Part shown: one piece after another, positions 1 through 5,668 of the stretch | How the letters are laid out: every line of letters begins with the position of its first letter | Position numbering within the stretch: the first letter of the stretch is position 1 | Source of the DNA: Mailhella sp. | GTDB taxonomy: Bacteria; Desulfobacterota; Desulfovibrionia; Desulfovibrionales; Desulfovibrionaceae | Assembly (NCBI GenBank): GCA_017522745.1 | Contig: JAFWYI010000296.1 | Location: forward strand, 1 to 5,668 | Direction: 5' to 3' | DNA: 5,668 bases | The notes under the pieces: generated by a model | Seen by the model: the letters and a program-made list of their open reading frames with translations, nothing else | Database searches by the model: none | What the model was told of the DNA's origin: nothing | Made by a program: the position numbers and the translations under genes

Positions 1-629
1 GTGACTACGGTCTGCCCCTGAAGGTATTCATCAACGCGGCTGTCCACCATCTCCCGGTGGAAGGGCTCTTCCAGCACGGTCTCCTTGCCATGGAACACAT
101 CCTGTACCAGCAGGAGACGAGGCTGGATGACAGGGGTCCCCACCTCGGTAAGCACCAGGATATATTCCCGGTATATCTGCGGCTCCGTATCGTTCCCGGT
201 TCGACAGCTCACAAGCCAGTCATCCTGATCATCGCCATTCCAATCCGTAACGGCGATGAGTTCCAGCTCGGTGAGCTTGCCATCCTGCCGGATGCTGGCC
301 GAACAGGGGGCGATCTGTACCCGGGCCTCGCTGGTCAGAGAGGCGCGGAAGGTATCCTCCTCAAAGCTGTCGGTCCCCAGAAACGCAGGCGACAGATAGT
401 CCACCAGAACTCTGCCGACATTTTCCGGGCGCGTGACGATGACAGGGGAATACCAGCTTCCGGCTTCATCGACGAGGCGCTTCTGAAGCATGACGGGACG
501 CATGGAGCGCGATACGTTCACGAAATGCCGGGCATCTACGGCATCCACGAGGCGCATGTCCCGGGGGGCGCAGGCGGCGAGAGACAGCAGCATCAACAGG
601 AACAGGGGAATACGCAGAAACTTCATCAT
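1..629 (-). CDS. Putative lipoprotein with a calcium-loop-like motif (partial, C-terminus beyond left edge)
   Basis: This reading frame stays open on the minus strand from ATG at 629 to the window edge, giving 209 visible codons and no stop. The N-terminus is a lipoprotein signal: M-M-K-F-L-R, a hydrophobic run of leucines, then lipobox L17-A-A-C20. Cys20 would be lipidated and the mature protein anchored in a membrane on the outer side of the inner membrane. Residues 129-137 read DWNGDDQDD, a D-x-N-G-D-x-x-x-D pattern like the calcium loops of FG-GAP/VCBS or dockerin-type repeats, but only one copy is visible. Cys109 and Cys142 flank it and could form a disulfide. The start overlaps the nth stop as ATGA, with GGGGTG about 5 bases upstream; a second ATG at 626 is an alternative start. 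The family is not recognised. The overlap implies co-transcription and translational coupling with nth, but no functional link is evident. The gene is certain in outline; its function is unknown. Confidence 0.85.
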   Translation of the reverse strand, partial: MMKFLRIPLFLLMLLSLAACAPRDMRLVDAVDARHFVNVSRSMRPVMLQKRLVDEAGSWYSPVIVTRPENVGRVLVDYLSPAFLGTDSFEEDTFRASLTSEARVQIAPCSASIRQDGKLTELELIAVTDWNGDDQDDWLVSCRTGNDTEPQIYREYILVLTEVGTPVIQPRLLLVQDVFHGKETVLEEPFHREMVDSRVDEYLQGQTVV

Positions 630-1273
630 TCTTTCACCCCGCAACGAGGGCAGAGTTCGTTCAGCTCACAGGCGGAACAAACAGGCTTCCGGGCGTCGCA
701 TACATCACGCCCGAACCACACCAGCCTGTGGTTCACATCGCCCCATTCTTCCTTCGGGAATATCTTCATCAGATCCTGTTCTATCTTCACAGGGTCGGTA
801 TTCTTCGTAAGACCAAGGCGGAAGGAAAGGCGTTTCACATGCGTATCTACAGCCAGCCCTTCATTGATACCGAATGCACCCCACAAGACCACGTTGGCCG
901 TTTTGCGTGCCACGCCCGGAATGGTGATGAGTTCTTCCAGAGTACGCGGGACTTCGCCGCCGAAATGCTCCGTCACCCGGCGGGCCGCCCCGAGGAGGTT
1001 CTTCGCCTTGTTATGGTAAAAGCCCGTGGGGCGGATGACGCTTTCTATCTCTTCCTGCGTGGCGCGCATCATCTCGGCAGGGCCGGGCCATCGGCGGAAC
1101 AGTTCCGGCGTGACCGTGTTCACCCGCGCATCCGTACACTGCGCCGCAAGCACCGTGGCTATCATGAGTTCCCACGGATTCTCGTGCGTGAGCATAGTTT
1201 CCGGCACCGGGTAGCGCTTCTTCAGGAGCTCCAGTATCGCGGCCGCTTTCTTCGTTTTTGCCGATATTCTCAT
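626..1273 (-). CDS. nth: Endonuclease III (DNA glycosylase/AP lyase)
   Basis: Endonuclease III removes oxidised pyrimidines from DNA and nicks the abasic site by beta-elimination in base-excision repair. The 215-residue product matches the usual length of about 211. The helix-hairpin-helix is LITIPGVARKTANVVL (residues 115-130) with catalytic Lys124. The catalytic Asp is D143 in AVDTHVKRL. The [4Fe-4S] ligands are C192, C199, C202 and C208, with the family spacing C-x6-C-x2-C-x5-C. The PWELMIATVLAAQCTD stretch (33-48) is typical of the family N-terminus. ATG at 1273 (MRISAKTKKA) is chosen because GGAGG lies at 1278-1282 and the protein then aligns with known Nth starts. The frame remains open to a TTG at 1363, but those extra 30 residues are not Nth-like. 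The stop overlaps the start of the downstream lipoprotein gene. Confidence 0.96.
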   Translation of the reverse strand: MRISAKTKKAAAILELLKKRYPVPETMLTHENPWELMIATVLAAQCTDARVNTVTPELFRRWPGPAEMMRATQEEIESVIRPTGFYHNKAKNLLGAARRVTEHFGGEVPRTLEELITIPGVARKTANVVLWGAFGINEGLAVDTHVKRLSFRLGLTKNTDPVKIEQDLMKIFPKEEWGDVNHRLVWFGRDVCDARKPVCSACELNELCPRCGVKE

Positions 1274-1277
1274 CACG

Positions 1278-1282
1278 CCTCC
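1278..1282 (-). promoter_or_regulatory. Ribosome binding site of nth
   Basis: GGAGG on the minus strand lies 4 bases before ATG 1273. It decides the start against the upstream TTG at 1363, which would add 30 residues not seen in this family. Confidence 0.65.
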
Positions 1283-1374
1283 GTGGTTGCCGTGGACGAC
1301 ATCGAAATTCGTCAGTTCTTTTCCTACTCGTCCACTTCTGCCACATTCCATGGATAGCGGCAACCATCACTCAC

Positions 1375-1403
1375 AATTTAGTTTGACATCAAACAAGTGT
1401 CAA
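1375..1403 (-). promoter_or_regulatory. Sigma70-type promoter for nth and the lipoprotein gene
   Basis: Read leftward, a perfect -35 box TTGACA (1403-1398) is followed by a 17-base spacer and TAAATT (1380-1375). The second box matches the -10 consensus at four of six positions. Transcription would start near 1368 and give a leader of about 95 bases before the nth ATG. The spacer contains a 14-bp palindrome, described separately. Confidence 0.6.
1381..1394. promoter_or_regulatory. Perfect 14-bp palindrome, candidate operator
   Basis: GTTTGA-CA-TCAAAC is an exact inverted repeat of 6-bp arms around two bases. It occupies 14 of the 17 spacer bases between the -35 and -10 boxes of the putative nth promoter. 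A repressor bound here would block RNA polymerase. It is not a clean match to an FNR, LexA or Rex site that I recognise. The arms are short, so chance occurrence cannot be excluded; the location is the main argument. Confidence 0.45.
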
Positions 1404-1409
1404 GCAAAC

Positions 1410-1427
1410 TGGCAACAGCCCTTGCCA
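1410..1427. repeat. Inverted repeat TGGCAA-N6-TTGCCA
   Basis: Perfect 6-bp arms lie at 1410-1415 and 1422-1427 around six bases (CAGCCC). The right arm coincides with the candidate -35 box of the kinase promoter. It could be an operator half-pair or a chance hairpin; nothing else identifies it. Confidence 0.35.
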
Positions 1428-1450
1428 AGCCTCGGCCCTGCCGTTACAAA
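1422..1450 (+). promoter_or_regulatory. Candidate sigma70 promoter for the PfkB kinase
   Basis: TTGCCA (1422-1427, five of six -35 matches) and TACAAA (1445-1450, four of six -10 matches) are separated by 17 bases. Transcription would begin near 1457, about 48 bases before the chosen ATG at 1505. The -10 match is modest, so this is the best candidate in the intergenic region rather than a firm call. Confidence 0.35.
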
Positions 1451-1457
1451 AAAGGAG

Positions 1458-1507
1458 TCATACGGCGCTGCATGACGCCGCGCCCTTACTCATACGGAGC
1501 TGCCATG
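1458..1507 (+). repeat. Near-duplicate of the translation-start region
   Basis: TCATACGGCGCTGCATG (1458-1474) and TCATACGGAGCTGCCATG (1490-1507) differ by one substitution and one inserted C. Each ends in an in-frame ATG (1472 and 1505). Only the second copy has GGAG (1496-1499) at a good distance, 5 bases, from its ATG. The first ATG sits in the loop of a small hairpin, CGGCG (1463-1467) with CGCCG (1476-1480). This supports 1505 as the working start and suggests a small local duplication. Confidence 0.6.
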
Positions 1508-2449
1508 ATCCATCTTTCCGGTTCTCTCGCCTTCGACCGCATCATGACTTTCCCCGGTCGTTTCGAAGATCATATCCTTCCTGAAAAACTGCATTTCCTG
1601 AACGTCTGCTTCCCCATCGACCATGTGGAAGAAAAACGCGGCGGCACCGCAGGCAACATCGCCTACACGCTGGCCCTGCTCAACGAGCCTTCCACCATCT
1701 ACACTTCCGTTGGCAAGGACTTCTCTGCCTACGGCCGTGAACTCATGGCTCTTGGCATCAGCCTTGACGGCGTGAACACCGTGGAAAGCGATTTCACGGC
1801 CTGCGCCTATATCACCAGCGATCAGGCCGGAAACCAGATCACCGGCTTCTCCCCCGCCGCCATGAAAGTTCCCGCCTTCCCCGGCAAAACTCCTGCCGTC
1901 AAGGAAGGGGACTGGGCCCTCATCGGCCCCGGCAATGTGGACGACATGATGAACCTCGCCGCCTTCTATCGCGAGAACGGCGTGAAATATATCTTCGACC
2001 CTGGCCAGCAGATCACCAGCATGACCGGCGACCAGCTCGTTTCCGGCCTCACCGGGGCTACCGTCCTCATCGGCAACGACTACGAGATCGAACTCATCGG
2101 CAAGATGACCGGCCTTGACCGTGATGCTCTGCTCGACCGCGTGGAATTCCTCATCGTCACCTACGGTTCCAAGGGTTCCACCATCCTGCATAAGGGCGTC
2201 AACCCCTACGAAGTGCCTGCCGTCAAGCCCGAGGTCGTGTCCGACCCCACCGGTGCCGGCGACTCCTACCGCTCCGGTCTGCTCAAGGGCCTGCACTCCG
2301 GCATGGGCATCCCCTTTGCCGCACGCCTCGGTGCCGTGGCTTCCAGCTTCTGCGTGGAAAAATACGGCACCCAGCTCCACAGCTTCAACGCTGAAACCTT
2401 CCGCGTCCGCTACGAGACCACCTTCGGTCCCATGCCTGTGCTGAAGTAG
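1505..2449 (+). CDS. PfkB-family (ribokinase-like) carbohydrate or nucleoside kinase
   Basis: A 314-residue cytoplasmic kinase of the PfkB superfamily, a normal length, transferring ATP phosphate to a sugar or nucleoside hydroxyl. Landmarks are the N-terminal SGSLAFDRIM strand (5-14), the substrate-side glycine motif KRGGTAGNIAY (44-54), the NDYE motif (191-194) typical of Mg-phosphate handling, TYGSKG (219-224) for nucleotide binding, and the C-terminal signature SDPTGAGDS (246-254), whose GAGD forms the anion hole with D253 as catalytic base. Homologues with this N-terminus are often labelled adenosine kinase or generic carbohydrate kinase; the substrate cannot be decided here. ATG 1505 is preferred for its GGAG and for matching the family start; ATG 1472 and GTG 1397 are in-frame alternatives. 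The gene is divergent from nth, convergent with the DUF805 gene, and followed by a strong terminator, so it is probably monocistronic. Confidence 0.93.
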   Translation: MIHLSGSLAFDRIMTFPGRFEDHILPEKLHFLNVCFPIDHVEEKRGGTAGNIAYTLALLNEPSTIYTSVGKDFSAYGRELMALGISLDGVNTVESDFTACAYITSDQAGNQITGFSPAAMKVPAFPGKTPAVKEGDWALIGPGNVDDMMNLAAFYRENGVKYIFDPGQQITSMTGDQLVSGLTGATVLIGNDYEIELIGKMTGLDRDALLDRVEFLIVTYGSKGSTILHKGVNPYEVPAVKPEVVSDPTGAGDSYRSGLLKGLHSGMGIPFAARLGAVASSFCVEKYGTQLHSFNAETFRVRYETTFGPMPVLK

Positions 2450-2454
2450 TTTTT

Positions 2455-2478
2455 GGGTGGGGAGATTATCTCCCCCCC
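2455..2478 (+). other. G/C-rich stem-loop after the kinase stop
   Basis: GGGGAGA (2459-2465) pairs with TCTCCCC (2469-2475) around TTA, and GGG (2455-2457) can add three pairs with CCC (2476-2478) past a bulged T. No T-run follows on either strand, so alone it is not a classical terminator. It may protect the mRNA 3' end or assist the terminator just downstream. Confidence 0.55.
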
Positions 2479-2487
2479 TCCATAATC

Positions 2488-2538
2488 CTGATGGCCGATA
2501 CTCTGGACTCTATCCAGTGCATCGGCCATCAGTTTTTT
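2488..2538 (+). terminator. Strong intrinsic terminator of the kinase gene
   Basis: CTGATGGCCGAT (2488-2499) pairs perfectly with ATCGGCCATCAG (2521-2532). Inside, CTGGA (2503-2507) pairs with TCCAG (2513-2517) around a 5-base loop, with a small internal mismatch region. Six T residues follow directly (2533-2538). The polarity fits plus-strand transcripts. Read leftward the hairpin lacks a T-run, so it is not an obvious classical terminator for the opposing operon. Confidence 0.92.
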
Positions 2539-2554
2539 GGCAAAACAGGTAAAA

Positions 2555-3202
2555 TCAGTCTTTCAGTTTCGCGCCACAGCTGGTGCAGAAAAGGCTGTCC
2601 TCTGTCAGGACTTTTCCGCAGGATGGGCAGCGCGGAGGCTGAGGATAGGGATGCCCACAGTTCCCGCAGAACCTGTCACCTCTGGCAAAGGCCTTACCGC
2701 AGTTGATGCAATGCGTGGCGCTATCCTTCTCTTCCTCAATAATGAATCCTTCCTCTCCTGAAGGCGCGGCATCGACACGAGGATTCTTGCAAAAGGCATC
2801 AGGGGCGCCGCCATATATATTGGGTTCTCCCGGCGCCGTCCCTTTGCGCACGCCGAAATACAGACCGAACAGGATACCGCCGAGGATGCTCAGCATGCAG
2901 ACGATCCCGCTGGCATCGAAAACGACGGAAAAAACACCAAAGAATATTAGCGCCAGCGGCATTATCTGCCACCAGCCCGACCAGCCGATATCGTGCAGAC
3001 GTCTGGATGTCACACAGATATGCGGGATCAGAAGTACCAGAGAAATCAGCTGACCTGCGACCGGCACGTTCTGCAACACGCCTCCGACAACAGATGCGAA
3101 AAGCACGAACCACCAGTATTCGGAACGCGACGCTCTTCCCTTCGTACTACAGAACTTGACGGTGAGGCAGTTCCGCAGAGACTCCGTAAAACTCATGATC
3201 AT
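2555..3202 (-). CDS. DUF805 membrane protein with C-terminal double zinc ribbon
   Basis: A 215-residue integral membrane protein of unknown function. Residues 22-36 (GRASRSEYWWFVLFA) and 67-78 (RRLHDIGWSGWW) are the conserved signatures of DUF805, the YhaH/YhaI-like inner-membrane family. Four hydrophobic segments are visible at about 29-45, 46-64, 76-95 and 99-118. After an acidic linker (about 150-160) come two CxxC...CxxC knuckles, C165/C168/C179/C182 and C192/C195/C206/C209, forming a double zinc ribbon that is probably cytoplasmic. The ATG at 3202 is supported by GGGGGAG at 3209-3215, 6 bases away; M3 at 3196 is a weaker alternative. It lies 17 bp after ade, so it is likely the last gene of that operon. 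DUF805 proteins have no established biochemical role. Zinc ribbons usually mediate protein or nucleic-acid contacts, so a scaffold or sensor role is only a guess. Confidence 0.9.
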   Translation of the reverse strand: MIMSFTESLRNCLTVKFCSTKGRASRSEYWWFVLFASVVGGVLQNVPVAGQLISLVLLIPHICVTSRRLHDIGWSGWWQIMPLALIFFGVFSVVFDASGIVCMLSILGGILFGLYFGVRKGTAPGEPNIYGGAPDAFCKNPRVDAAPSGEEGFIIEEEKDSATHCINCGKAFARGDRFCGNCGHPYPQPPRCPSCGKVLTEDSLFCTSCGAKLKD

Positions 3203-3219
3203 GGCAAACTCCCCCAGGT

Positions 3220-4947
3220 CTATTTCTCTGCGTCCACATCCACAAAGGAGAAGCTGTCGCCATCGAACAGGCCGCGCGCCGTGATCTTGAAGTGCGGGAT
3301 GACCGGCAGGGCAAGGAAACTCAGCGTCATGAAGGCATCCGCACCTTCCCAGATGTGGTAATGGTCTGCGGCGAGTCTCAGCAGTTCCATCAGCTTGGCG
3401 GCCACTTCCTCTCCGGGTCTGTCACTCATCAGTCCACCAATGGGCAGGGGCAGTTCGTCCAGCACCTTACCGCCGGACACCATGACGATGCCACCGCCGA
3501 TGCGTTCCATCTCGCGCACCGCCGCCAGCATATCATCTTCATTGTCACCGGCAACGACGATATTATGTGAGTCATGCGCGATGGTCGTGGCGATGGCGCC
3601 GCCCTTCAGGCCATACTGCGCGTCCAGAAGCCCCACGCCTATCTTGCCCGTGGCATGATGGCGCTCGATGACAGCTATCTTGAGCAGACCGGGATTATCC
3701 GCCAGCTTCACCTCGCCGTCGGGGGCAGTCCTGACTTCCTGTATCCGACATTCCGTGATGAGTGAATGAGGCAGCAGGCCGATCACGCGGGCCTTGCCGG
3801 AGGGAACTTCTACACGGAAGGGGGCTTCTGGCAGAGGTGCGAGATTCACGCTGGACTGGAGGGTTCCCGGATGGAGCATGGTCAATGCGCGGAGCATACG
3901 ACCTTCCCGGGCAACGAGTTCACCGCCGGCCCAGCAGGCCAGCACTTCGAAGTCCTTCAGATCACGGACAAGGACAAGATCGGCTCTGCGACCGGGAGCG
4001 ATGGCACCTCTATCGTACATCCGGTAACATTCCGCGGCATTGAGGGTAGCCATGCGCACGGCGTCCATCGCGTCCATCCCCAGCTCTACAGCAAGTTTGA
4101 GGATTCCGTTGACATGCCCGCGCTCCAGGATGTCCGCAGGCTGACGATCATCCGTGCAGAAAAGACAGCGGCGGGAATTGCCGGGCGTGACTCCGGGCAG
4201 GAGCTTCTTCACTTCACGTCCGGCAGAGCCTTCACGCAGGAGGACGTACATCCCGCGAGCCACGCGGTCGCGCAGTTCTTCGGGCGTGGTACATTCATGG
4301 TCGGTATTCACGCCCAGCGCGGCATAGGCATCGAGCATGGAGCCGGAAAGCATGGGCGCATGACCGTCGATGATCTTGCCGGCATCACGAGCCGCCGCGA
4401 CCTTGGCCAGAACGTCCGGCGCGCCGCCCAGCAGACCCGGCACGTTCATCATCTCGGCAAGGCCGCCGACATCCGGATCGGAGAGCAGAGGGGCGAGATC
4501 AGCGGCTTCCAGCGTGGCCCCGGCATCTTCCACCGGCAACGCAGGCACACAGGAAGAGAGCATGACGCGCACGGAGAGCGGCAGCTCGCGGGAGGCTTCC
4601 AGCATATACCGCAGGCCGTCCATGCCCTTGACGTTGGCTATCTCGTGCGGGTCCGCCACAACGGTCGTCGTACCAAAGGGCAGGATCAGTTCGGCGAAGC
4701 GTGCGGGACACAGCATGGAGGATTCGATATGCACGTGCCCGTCGATGAGCCCGGGGATGAGGTACGCGCCCTGACCGTCCACTACTTCCCGGGCTTCCAG
4801 CGGAGCAAATCCCAGAATACGGCCAGCTCCCACACAGACGGAGCCTTCACGGATCTCGCCGCTCAGCACGTCCACGATACGGACATCATCTATCCTCAGA
4901 TCAGCCGGGGTCCGGCCTGCCACCATGTCGAAATATGACTCTGCCAT
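3220..4947 (-). CDS. ade: Adenine deaminase
   Basis: Adenine deaminase (EC 3.5.4.2, amidohydrolase superfamily) hydrolyses adenine to hypoxanthine and ammonia in purine salvage. The 575-residue length is typical. Metal-centre motifs in order are GLIDGHVHIESSM (66-78, with H71 and H73), DPHEIANV (99-106), IDGHAP (193-198), NTDHECTTPEE (214-224) and CTDDR (264-268). The C-terminal domain holds the conserved AHDSHNIVVAGDN (457-469) and GGGIV (484-488). No key residue appears missing. ATG 4947 has AAGGG at 4954-4958, overlapping the TAA of the upstream MFS gene, which lies 9 bp away, so translation is likely coupled. The DUF805 gene follows after 17 bp. No promoter is visible between these genes; the promoter is probably beyond the right edge. 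Confidence 0.96.
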   Translation of the reverse strand: MAESYFDMVAGRTPADLRIDDVRIVDVLSGEIREGSVCVGAGRILGFAPLEAREVVDGQGAYLIPGLIDGHVHIESSMLCPARFAELILPFGTTTVVADPHEIANVKGMDGLRYMLEASRELPLSVRVMLSSCVPALPVEDAGATLEAADLAPLLSDPDVGGLAEMMNVPGLLGGAPDVLAKVAAARDAGKIIDGHAPMLSGSMLDAYAALGVNTDHECTTPEELRDRVARGMYVLLREGSAGREVKKLLPGVTPGNSRRCLFCTDDRQPADILERGHVNGILKLAVELGMDAMDAVRMATLNAAECYRMYDRGAIAPGRRADLVLVRDLKDFEVLACWAGGELVAREGRMLRALTMLHPGTLQSSVNLAPLPEAPFRVEVPSGKARVIGLLPHSLITECRIQEVRTAPDGEVKLADNPGLLKIAVIERHHATGKIGVGLLDAQYGLKGGAIATTIAHDSHNIVVAGDNEDDMLAAVREMERIGGGIVMVSGGKVLDELPLPIGGLMSDRPGEEVAAKLMELLRLAADHYHIWEGADAFMTLSFLALPVIPHFKITARGLFDGDSFSFVDVDAEK

Positions 4948-4953
4948 AGAAAA

Positions 4954-4958
4954 CCCTT
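4954..4958 (-). promoter_or_regulatory. Ribosome binding site of ade overlapping the MFS stop
   Basis: AAGGG shares its AA with the TAA stop (4959-4957) of the transporter gene and lies 6 bases before the ade ATG. Ribosomes finishing the transporter would end at the ade initiation site, which favours coupled expression. Confidence 0.65.
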
Positions 4959-5668
4959 ACTGCTGTGTACTCTTGAGGCGTATCTCCCTGTCCACAAGCT
5001 GGGCAAGGATAAGAGAAATGACCGTAATGGCCACACCGAAAAGGAACACGGACTGATAGCCCAGGCTCACCCACATCCAACCGCCAAGGGCGGGGATCGT
5101 CACTGCCGGGATATGGTTGATGGTCTGCGCTATGGCCATGTTCTGTGCGGCATCGCTGGGGAAGGCTATCTTCTGGAAGAACGTCCGCACGGCGATGGAG
5201 AAATTGAAGGTAAGGCTGTCGAACACATAGAGCAATACGATGAGATATTCATTCTTCGTATAGGCATAGCCCAGGAAAATAACGAATGCCGCAAGGTATT
5301 CTATGGTCATCAGGCGACGTTCACCAAGCTTATTGATGATCTTGCCGACCATGGGATTGAACAGCCAGTTCACCGTATAGTTGAACATGAACAGCATGGA
5401 TATGCTGCGCACGGAAAAATCGAACTGCTCCACCATGAGGAATACGGCGAACACCGAGAACACGATGCGTCTGCCCCCCATGAGAAGGTTGAGTACGTAG
5501 AAAAGCCAGTAACGCTTCTGCGGCATCACGCGCTTTTTCTGTTCTGCCGCCTTGCTGCTGTCCACAGGGTGCAGGAGGCTGAAGACCCCAAGCAGGACGC
5601 CGATAGCCCCGGGCACGAAGAACAGCCACTCGAAGCTGAGCTTTTCGGAAAAAATGAAGACGAAAATA
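4957..5668 (-). CDS. MFS transporter, C-terminal half (partial, N-terminus beyond right edge)
   Basis: The last 236 residues of a major-facilitator-type transporter; the frame is open to the right edge, so the GTG at 5616 is internal and not the start. Hydrophobic segments in visible-fragment numbering lie at about 15-33, 53-78, 88-106, 123-137, 140-160, 180-201 and 205-225, fitting TM6 to TM12 of a 12-helix MFS protein. The basic stretch at 39-52 (KAAEQKKRVMPQKR) fits the central cytoplasmic loop between the two halves. VGKIINKLGERRLM (107-120) resembles the G-x-x-x-D/N-R-x-G-R-R loop motif repeated in MFS proteins. The gene ends 9 bp before ade and overlaps its ribosome binding site. Context suggests uptake or export of a purine or nucleoside, but known adenine permeases are mostly NCS2-type, and MFS sequence alone does not give substrate or direction. 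Confidence 0.85.
   Translation of the reverse strand, partial: IFVFIFSEKLSFEWLFFVPGAIGVLLGVFSLLHPVDSSKAAEQKKRVMPQKRYWLFYVLNLLMGGRRIVFSVFAVFLMVEQFDFSVRSISMLFMFNYTVNWLFNPMVGKIINKLGERRLMTIEYLAAFVIFLGYAYTKNEYLIVLLYVFDSLTFNFSIAVRTFFQKIAFPSDAAQNMAIAQTINHIPAVTIPALGGWMWVSLGYQSVFLFGVAITVISLILAQLVDREIRLKSTQQ

Noticed and set aside
57..1019. Plus-strand open frame (320 codons) across the lipoprotein gene and nth
   Set aside because: It is antisense to two well-supported genes and crosses their boundary, with no motif of its own.
1274..1363. N-terminal extension of Nth from a TTG at 1363
   Set aside because: The extra 30 residues are unlike the Nth family, and GGAGG precedes the ATG at 1273.
1381..1394. 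FNR/HcpR or LexA box at the nth palindrome
   Set aside because: The arms resemble TTGA...TCAA, but the spacing is two bases rather than the FNR/HcpR pattern, and it does not match the GAAC...GTTC-type LexA box. It is left as an unidentified palindrome.
1397..1504. N-terminal extension of the kinase from GTG 1397 or ATG 1472
   Set aside because: Neither start has a well-spaced ribosome binding site, and the PfkB fold begins at MIHLSGSLAF from 1505. The candidate promoter also lies inside the longer version.
1490..2380. Minus-strand open frame (296 codons) antisense to the kinase
   Set aside because: It is the mirror of the PfkB coding sequence, with a Gly/Ala/Val/His-rich composition typical of antisense frames and no recognisable motif.
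3766..4938. Long plus-strand open frame (390 codons) antisense to ade
   Set aside because: It lies wholly inside the clear adenine deaminase gene, its protein is a low-information mix rich in H, G, R and Q, and it shows no domain. It is a shadow of high-GC coding sequence.
5614..5616. GTG as the start of the MFS gene
   Set aside because: The frame stays open with hydrophobic and MFS-like residues to the window edge, and the resulting protein would be only half of a transporter.

Overview
This 5.7 kb window is ordinary, densely packed bacterial chromosome, fairly GC-rich (estimated by eye). It holds six protein-coding genes, two of them cut by the window edges. I see no mobile element, CRISPR array, tRNA or rRNA. 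The PfkB kinase, with its N-terminal SGSLAFDRIM and FLNVCFPIDH stretches, together with the gene style, resembles sulfate-reducer-type Desulfobacterota (Desulfovibrionaceae such as Desulfovibrio or Bilophila). That placement rests on recalled resemblance, not on a search.

Left block, minus strand (1-1403): a promoter at 1375-1403 reads leftward into nth (endonuclease III, base-excision repair). The nth stop codon overlaps the start of a lipoprotein gene by four bases (ATGA). The lipoprotein runs off the left edge and carries a D-x-N-G-D calcium-loop-like motif. A perfect 14-bp palindrome fills most of the spacer between the -35 and -10 boxes of the nth promoter, so it is a candidate operator.

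Middle block, plus strand (1405-2538): a PfkB-family sugar/nucleoside kinase is transcribed divergently from nth. It ends in a G/C-rich hairpin followed by a very strong intrinsic terminator (12-bp perfect outer stem and six T residues).

Right block, minus strand (2555-5668): a tightly spaced operon reads leftward. It contains the C-terminal half of an MFS transporter (cut by the right edge), then adenine deaminase (ade) after 9 bp with its ribosome binding site overlapping the MFS stop, then after 17 bp a membrane protein combining a DUF805 domain with a C-terminal double zinc ribbon.

Taken together, the MFS transporter and adenine deaminase suggest import of a purine or related compound and its deamination (adenine to hypoxanthine plus ammonia). 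The nearby kinase could be adenosine kinase-like, but it is a separate convergent transcription unit and its substrate cannot be read from sequence. I found no convincing undescribed system. The points most worth checking are the palindrome inside the nth promoter, the lipoprotein coupled to nth, the transporter-ade pairing, and the zinc-ribbon membrane protein at the end of the ade operon.
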